Below, in pieces: positions 58,007 to 64,000 of a stretch of 64,000 nt of DNA (position 1 is its first letter; each line of letters opens with the position of its first letter). The notes beneath the pieces are model-generated. The model did not search any database, was not told the DNA's origin, and worked only from the letters and a program-made list of their open reading frames with translations. The translations under genes were made by a program, and so were the position numbers. The stretch spans positions 82,915,189 through 82,979,188 of the forward strand of contig OV884009.1 of the NCBI GenBank assembly GCA_930367205.1. The letters are read 5' to 3'. The stretch is from Acanthosoma haemorrhoidale. Lineage: Eukaryota; Arthropoda; Insecta; Hemiptera; Acanthosomatidae.

Positions 58007-60631
58007 CTAGAGTGTTCCAGCCACGACAGCGTCCTGCCATCGATGGGGGAACGGAGCGGGGGTTATAGTGTTAAACACCGGGTTTGTCAAATATTGTAAT
58101 GAGTCGAAAAATTTGATATGTCTACGCTGGATGAATTCATCCACCGTAGGCAGCTCAAATATCTCATGCAGCTCACTGTTCCGTCGCTGCTCGAATGAAG
58201 TACCTCTGACCACTTTCATCAGTATACCGTTTTGGAATTGTTGGAGTTTCTTAGCTGTCGTATACGTCAGATAACGAAATAGCGGTGCACCATACAGCAG
58301 AGTAGGCCTGAGTATGCTCTTGTAGATCAGTAGCTTGAGTCGCAGTGATAGATTGGGGGAAGTCAATAAGTGCGTAAGCCGGTAAGACTTCATGCGTGTA
58401 TGCTTCAACTTCTTTGCAAAATGGTTACTAAAATGGAGGTGTCTGTCCATTTTAATTCCCAGATATACTAGGTCGTTGGCTGGTGAATTTTGCTTCGTTC
58501 CTACTATGTAACTAGTAGGGAGCGGGCTTTTTCCCTTTTGAAAAGAGAAAATTGCACAGTCGGTCTTACCCGCGTTTACAGAGATATTGAGTCTCCCCAA
58601 TCTCTCACTGATCTGGTTACAGGCTGCTTCAGCCTGTCTTAGAGCTACCTTGGCACTCATGCTGCTGCTGTACACCGCTATGTCATCTGCGAAAGCAGTA
58701 ACTGTGGTATTTTTGTAGCGGGCTCCGACAATCTCGGACGTGTATACGTTGAATAGTACAGGGGATAAGACGGCGCCTTGGGGTACTCCACAGGTCAGTG
58801 GCACAGCTTCGGAGAAGCTATCACCCACCCGCACCCGCAGCGATCTGTTTTTCAGGAAGCTAGCCAGAATTGAATATAGTTGTTCCGGGCATTCCCGGTC
58901 GCAGAGCATTTGACACAGTGTCCCGTGAGACACCGAGTCGAATGCTTGGGTGCAATCAATGGAAATCATAGCCGTGGCTATGTTTCTATTCATGTTGTGG
59001 CTAACTTCTGACTGCACCTTCAGAAGGGGGTGCTCTGCGCTCATACTGGATTGGAATCCAGTCTGCTCTGGTGGAATGATATCATTTTCCGAGCAGTAAT
59101 CTTTGAGATAATTCAAAAGAATTTTCTCAAAGATTTTCCCCATCTGTGGTAGCAGACTGATCGGGCGGTAGTCGGCTGGGTGATCTCCACTTTTGGCTGG
59201 CTTCAGTAATGGAAACAAGATGGCTTGTTTCCATGTGTCAGGAAAGTACCGCAATCTTATACAAGAGTTGTATAAGTTTGCTAGTTGTACTATCCCTCTC
59301 CTCGGCATTTGTTTGAGCAGCACTGTTTGTATCCCGTCGTGCCCTGGTGCTCGGTTTCCCTGACACCGGCGAAGAATCGCCTTGAGCTGCTTCGGTGATA
59401 CAAACATGTTGTTCTGTTCAGCATCTACCGGAGGAGGGATGTGGTAGTATCCCGTCCTAGCCGTAATATCCCTAGCGTAATGGTCGGCCAGTTTTGTTGC
59501 CTGTTGCTCAGCAGTTAGAACATTGTCGCCTTCGTGAAGACGGACAGTGGCTGTCTTGCCTTTTGTAGTCTTCAACAACTTCCAAAACTTTCTGTGATCT
59601 CCGTGAGTGCTACGAAGTTTCTCATGCCACTGGGCTGTTTTCCAGAGTTTCATCAAGCCCCGGATTTGCGTTGTGAGAGAATTCACAACGACCTTGGCTT
59701 GCTGATCTCTCGTCCTGTACCATCTATTCTTCCAAGTATGGCGCAAGGCAATAATTTTAAGAATGTGGTCTGGAGGTGGTCGCAGAGACGGTGGCATGGG
59801 AGTGTACTTCGGGATCGCGGTGTTTGCTGCGTCTATGATCACATCAGTTATGAAAGCTAGTTGAAGATCTACTTCCTCTTTCGTGCGGAGAACTGGCACT
59901 GTATGCAGGTTATGGTAAATCTGCGACCGGTACAGATCCCAGTCGGCACGACGGTAGTCGTATCTCGTGGGGCGAGGGGTCGCCACTTTACCATCCATTG
60001 CATACAGTACTGGCCTGTGGTCAGAGGTAATGAAGTCAAGGGCGGTGCAACTTGTGATACGGTGGGGTTGTTTTGTCAGTAGTAAGTCAATCGTCGATGT
60101 AGCCTGCGGGTTACCTCTTTGTCGAAAAGTAAAAGTCTGGGGGTGAACGACCGTGAATGGCGTTCTCAACAGGAGTCTCCCAGCCTTGTTCGTTACGGTG
60201 TTGTACCACATTGTGTGTCTCGCATTGAGATCTCCCACCACCCAGTGGTTAGATCTTTGCGCACATGCGTGTAGCAAGGCTGAGTACTGCTGTAGAGACG
60301 CGTACGGTCTTCTGTACAGGGCGGTAAGGTAAATGGGTCTCCCCAAATTTACCTTAACTGTCAAGTGGTGAACCTTGGGATCAGTTGTAGTCAGTGGTGA
60401 AGCCACTGTCTTCCAATTGATGCCAAGGCGTATAGCAATTAAAACGCCTCCGTAACCGTTAACTCTTTCAATGTCAGTTGAATAACCTTTAATGTGAAAC
60501 GATTGTGTAGATACCCTAGTGTCTGTCAAAACTACAATATCTGGTCGGTAGAGAGCTAGCAGCACTTCTACCTCATCTATTTTGGTCAGGAGACCATCAA
60601 CGTTAAAATTTAATACTTGGTAATCTACCAT
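58007..60631 (-). CDS. LINE ORF2: endonuclease and reverse transcriptase
   Basis: 874 codons, uninterrupted. Apurinic-type endonuclease in the N-terminal ~220 residues: LNFNVDGL, VVLTDTRV, VVGDLNARHTMW, STIDLLLT and SDHRPVLY. The second motif has Asp (TDT) where the catalytic Glu is usual. The RT occupies roughly residues 430-700: GHDGIQTVLLKQMP, DYRPISLLPQMGKIFEKILL, MISIDCTQAFDSVSHG (motif A), GVPQGAVLSPVLFNVYTSEI and TAFADDIAVYSS (catalytic Asp-Asp). A thumb and C-terminal region with YLGIKMDRHLHFSNHF follows. No RNase H domain or C-terminal zinc knuckle is visible, as usual in Jockey. The start ATG overlaps the ORF1 stop. Confidence 0.93.
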   Translation of the reverse strand: MVDYQVLNFNVDGLLTKIDEVEVLLALYRPDIVVLTDTRVSTQSFHIKGYSTDIERVNGYGGVLIAIRLGINWKTVASPLTTTDPKVHHLTVKVNLGRPIYLTALYRRPYASLQQYSALLHACAQRSNHWVVGDLNARHTMWYNTVTNKAGRLLLRTPFTVVHPQTFTFRQRGNPQATSTIDLLLTKQPHRITSCTALDFITSDHRPVLYAMDGKVATPRPTRYDYRRADWDLYRSQIYHNLHTVPVLRTKEEVDLQLAFITDVIIDAANTAIPKYTPMPPSLRPPPDHILKIIALRHTWKNRWYRTRDQQAKVVVNSLTTQIRGLMKLWKTAQWHEKLRSTHGDHRKFWKLLKTTKGKTATVRLHEGDNVLTAEQQATKLADHYARDITARTGYYHIPPPVDAEQNNMFVSPKQLKAILRRCQGNRAPGHDGIQTVLLKQMPRRGIVQLANLYNSCIRLRYFPDTWKQAILFPLLKPAKSGDHPADYRPISLLPQMGKIFEKILLNYLKDYCSENDIIPPEQTGFQSSMSAEHPLLKVQSEVSHNMNRNIATAMISIDCTQAFDSVSHGTLCQMLCDRECPEQLYSILASFLKNRSLRVRVGDSFSEAVPLTCGVPQGAVLSPVLFNVYTSEIVGARYKNTTVTAFADDIAVYSSSMSAKVALRQAEAACNQISERLGRLNISVNAGKTDCAIFSFQKGKSPLPTSYIVGTKQNSPANDLVYLGIKMDRHLHFSNHFAKKLKHTRMKSYRLTHLLTSPNLSLRLKLLIYKSILRPTLLYGAPLFRYLTYTTAKKLQQFQNGILMKVVRGTSFEQRRNSELHEIFELPTVDEFIQRRHIKFFDSLQYLTNPVFNTITPAPFPHRWQDAVVAGTL

Positions 60632-61041
60632 TGTTGATGTTTACCAGATATCATAGCCATGAGCATTTGGCTACAGAAGTCTACTAGGGCAGTTACCCAT
60701 TTCGGTGCGCATTCAAGGTCTTTACGCTGGTCGTTTGTAAGAAACTTAAGCCTAGGATCTAAGTACTCACAATTGTTATTTTCCGGAGTGTCCTGCGAAG
60801 TTCTGGGGGCAGTTCTCGACGTGGAGGGGGCAGCTCTCGACGTGGAGGCGGCTGCTCTCGTCTTCGAAGGATGAGCCGTTTCTTCATCTCTGGCTTGAAA
60901 GAGCTTGAAGAGCGGGTTCTGCCAGGCAGGTACAGATGGCGGTGGAGCAGGTCTCGTTAGTGGCACGTCTTGGCGGCTCCTCTTCTGCTGGGGCTGCACT
61001 CTGTCGGGGGCCGGTCTCACTCTGGCTAGGAGCTTCTTCCT
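60625..61041 (-). CDS. LINE ORF1, C-terminal part only
   Basis: The frame runs from the truncated 5' end of the element to TAG. It is Pro/Arg/Ser-rich (VRPAPDRVQPQQKRSRQDVP; repeated AASTSRAAPSTSRTAP), then NCEYLDPRLKFLTNDQRK and WVTALVDFCSQML, a region resembling the segment just before the stop in some Jockey ORF1 proteins. The open frame extends a few codons into the target duplication and has no ATG of its own. The stop overlaps the ORF2 start in ATGGTAG, a 7-nt overlap. Confidence 0.75.
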   Translation of the reverse strand, partial: RKKLLARVRPAPDRVQPQQKRSRQDVPLTRPAPPPSVPAWQNPLFKLFQARDEETAHPSKTRAAASTSRAAPSTSRTAPRTSQDTPENNNCEYLDPRLKFLTNDQRKDLECAPKWVTALVDFCSQMLMAMISGKHQQW

Positions 61042-61052
61042 TGAATTACAGC
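61042..61052. repeat. LINE target-site duplication (right), TGAATTACAGC
   Basis: Exact repeat of 57691-57701; marks the 5' end of the LINE. Confidence 0.9.
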
Positions 61053-62420
61053 CCAAGATCTGCCCCTATTTATAGTTAGTGGTGGCTCGTTAGGCCCAAT
61101 CATTTCCCTCGCTGTTGTAACCAATAAGAGCTAAGTAGCGGTCGGTCTTTTGTGTAGGCAGCTGAAGGGCTGACCCAGCACGACCTGGAAGGGTAGGGTT
61201 TAACCCTCGGTTTGCAGCTTGTGACTTCTTTATTGTTTACACATTTACAATGATTTATTTATGTTATTTACATTTGTTTAAATTAATTTACAATATATAT
61301 ACGATAGAGTATAGGGTGATCTATCTTATGTAGTTAGCGGTCGCTACAAACTGTCTCTATATCAGTTCAGTATATTTTTAAAAATAAAACCTAGTGATTG
61401 TTTTAAACAAAGTGTATACGGTCAAAATTATAAATGGCGATCTCACTGGTCCTTAGCTTTATGGATATTAGGTGAACATGTTTCCTTATAATCTTGCACG
61501 TAACCCCCCCCCCTCAATATTTCCAATGTAAGTAGAAAAACCTAATGTTTTTTTGACTATTATTTTACATACTTTCCGTTGATGTATCTGAACTAAACTG
61601 CCTGGAGCGTAATCTAAGGTAGGTTTTAAAATTCGGATCGTATCGTTTCGGCCGCTAGCGTAGGGAACGCAATCACGACCGTACCACAGACAGAAGAAAG
61701 ACTATTCCATGTTTAGAACTGACCACCCCCCCATAGAGTTAGGAATTTAGAATAAAATTCATATAAAAATATTTTAATCAGTAAAAAATATTTATAAATA
61801 AACAAAATTAATCATTTATACAATGAAATAATAAAAAAAAAATTAGAGTTACGTGAAGCATCTTACAATTAACTGCTGATAAAAACGTTTACGGTTGTGA
61901 AGACTTTTTCATTAAGAGTTTTAATGACATTTGGTACTAATATTACACAGCAGCAACGATAAATAATAACAAAAATTCCATGTTAATATGTGAGAGCTAG
62001 AGGGAGAATTTCCTTATTTCATTTAATAAAACTTAGGTTTAGTTTTTTTTTCATGACTTTTATTTAATGAATAAAAAAATCCGTGAAAATAAGAGCATAC
62101 TCGAATTGTTTTATTATAATATTTATCTTGAGTGTATATATTTGATTTAAGCATTTATCACATGCCTGAATTTATCAGTTCTCGGATCTGTTTCTATAAC
62201 TTTAAAAGACATTATCATATTATTTATAGGGTTTTGGATACGTAACATATATTATTTCACACACCATGAAATATATCGTGTATTGTGGCGTGGTATCGTA
62301 GACTCGCAAATATGAGAACATACAATCAAATAGACACGCAGGAGAAAAAATATGGGTTTCTGAATTTCAAAAAGAATCAACTTAATGCGATTTATTTTAC
62401 CGACGTGTTACTACATCAAC
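61053..62420. other. Continuation of the GC-richer repeat, then AT-rich sequence
   Basis: 61053-61220 completes the GC-richer block interrupted by the LINE. 61230-62420 is AT-rich with a C run near 61508 and no recognised gene. Confidence 0.4.
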
Positions 62421-62429
62421 TAGAAGATT

Positions 62430-62950
<521 letters not shown>

Positions 62951-63007
62951 GCTGTTAAGAACATTGAATATAGGGCGAGATAATTAAAATATAATATATA
63001 TAATAAC

Positions 63008-63009
<2 letters not shown>

Positions 63010-63051
<42 letters not shown>
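63010..63051. repeat. (TA)n microsatellite
   Basis: About 20 uninterrupted TA units. Confidence 0.95.
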
Positions 63052-63056
<5 letters not shown>

Positions 63057-64000
63057 AAAGCAACTTGACTTTTCAACAAATTAATAACTGGCTAATGCTC
63101 CACATTCTAATGCCAATACCTCAAAGATTCATTGACCATGAAAGCATTCATGACAAGCGTTTCAGGTGCATGACTTAAGACATTTTCAGACCAGCACTGC
63201 CATCGACCTGTATGCTGTAATAGTGCTGGTTTTTATTTATCGCGAGAGAAAGAACAAAAAAACAAGTGGGGCCAAGGATCATTGGCCTCCCCACATTTCT
63301 TTTTTTTTAACCCAACGATTATTTGGAGCGTATATTATTATGACCTAATCATATTTCTAGAGACTATTCTAAGAACGTAAGTCACTTGTAGACCTTGATA
63401 AGCACTAAGCAATTGGCCAAGATAACGTGGCTAAGCACCTCTGTAAGATCACGTTAGATATCCACCAGCAATATGGACAACTTTATTCAACATCATTCCA
63501 ACGATGTTTTATATGAGACGATTACAGATCATTAATGACCAGTACAGAGGTAAGCTCTCTCTGCAACACCAAACCATAAAAAAAGGAACCATTTTATTTT
63601 GGCTTGCCAGGCACAAGCTGGCTTACTTGTTCATGGACGGCAAAAGATGAGTACAAAATGATTGTGAATAAAGTACTCGATATTTTTGAGTTCAAATCCT
63701 ATTCCCTTCACATCATTATCTTCTTTAAAAAATGATTTTTACAATGACCGTCATAAAAATGTATACTTTTTTTTTTATTTTGCTTTATGGGCTCGATGCA
63801 TAACGTTGCAGGATGCCATAGCGTCTATGAACTATTAATATAAATTGATGCATAAAACTAAAATGTAAATATCCACTAAATTCAAAAATTATCAAATAGC
63901 TAAGACATTGAACAAAATCGTCTCGATATTAAATACCCTTTATTGCTGGCTCTCAAAACATTTTTGGAAAATGTTTAGGGTTAACGTCTCCTTAGAATTA
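63052..64000. other. Intergenic sequence, no feature assigned
   Basis: No coding region supported. GAGTTCAAATCC at about 63690 is B-box-like but no A-box partner is clear. Confidence 0.4.

Larger units (their letters stand above)
57702..61041 (-). mobile_element. Young Jockey-type LINE, 5'-truncated in ORF1
   Basis: A 3340-bp insertion with poly(A) tail (T run at 57702-57721), a 3' UTR of about 290 bp with repeated TTTTGTTTAG units, intact ORF2, and the last ~138 codons of ORF1. Perfect 11-bp target duplications at both ends show a recent target-primed integration. It is GC-richer than the host DNA. It is not the same family as 55168, since the RT sequences differ strongly. Confidence 0.92.

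Noticed and set aside
59534..60082. + strand ORFs inside the LINE
   Set aside because: Antisense shadows of the intact ORF2.

Overview
The window is nuclear DNA from an animal, most likely an insect. It is strongly AT-rich, has long introns with GT/AG boundaries and no operon structure, and is crowded with Jockey-, R1- and mariner-type elements of the kinds common in arthropods. The element mix and very low gene density would suit a large hemipteran-type genome, but I cannot name the species. Only three host-type genes can be supported.

Left part (1-26152): three + strand exons (1938-2146, 6208-6454, 10835-10959) join in frame into the C-terminal part of a Ser/Pro/Gly-rich protein whose 5' exons lie outside the window. 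Its introns hold LINE fragments. The terminal exon sits in a recent segmental duplication: copy 1 is 8599-13494, copy 2 is 18394-25538, with a partial older copy at 25551-26152. The whole terminal exon is therefore present twice (10835 and 22879). Copy 2 also carries a compact LTR retrotransposon (20511-22221) with matching 5-bp target duplications and a tRNA-Ser-like primer-binding site. Copy 1 keeps only an 80-bp stump of the LTR at the same site, so the insertion predates the duplication and was later deleted from copy 1.

Middle part (26153-39500): a small - strand ORF (28452-28856) encodes four tandem SUMO-interacting-like motifs at a 10-residue period followed by one C2H2 zinc finger. 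A broken copy of its 5' end lies near 26664. Next come a pair of ~500-bp inverted repeats (29391-29899 and 31291-31808), a decayed Ty3/gypsy-type element with gag, protease, RT, RNase H and integrase remnants (about 31830-36246), and a - strand Jockey-type LINE with an internal deletion (36247-37860).

Right part (39632-50845): a ten-exon, - strand class-3 aldehyde dehydrogenase gene (fatty aldehyde dehydrogenase type) with the catalytic Cys and Glu and a hydrophobic C-terminal tail. All nine internal splice junctions keep frame and give about 499 codons. The first coding exon is not found. Its introns carry LINE remnants, a long GA microsatellite and unknown repeats.

Far right (50850-64000) is transposon-dominated: a perfect 19-bp-arm hairpin, a 253-bp MITE-like element, an internally deleted mariner, a Jockey LINE with its 3' UTR plus two 3'-UTR-only relatives, and a young LINE (57702-61041) with an intact 874-codon ORF2, poly(A) tail and perfect 11-bp target duplication. 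No rRNA, canonical tRNA or CRISPR was found. The most unusual items are the SIM-array/zinc-finger ORF, the duplicated terminal exon with its LTR-based relative dating, and the long inverted repeat pair.
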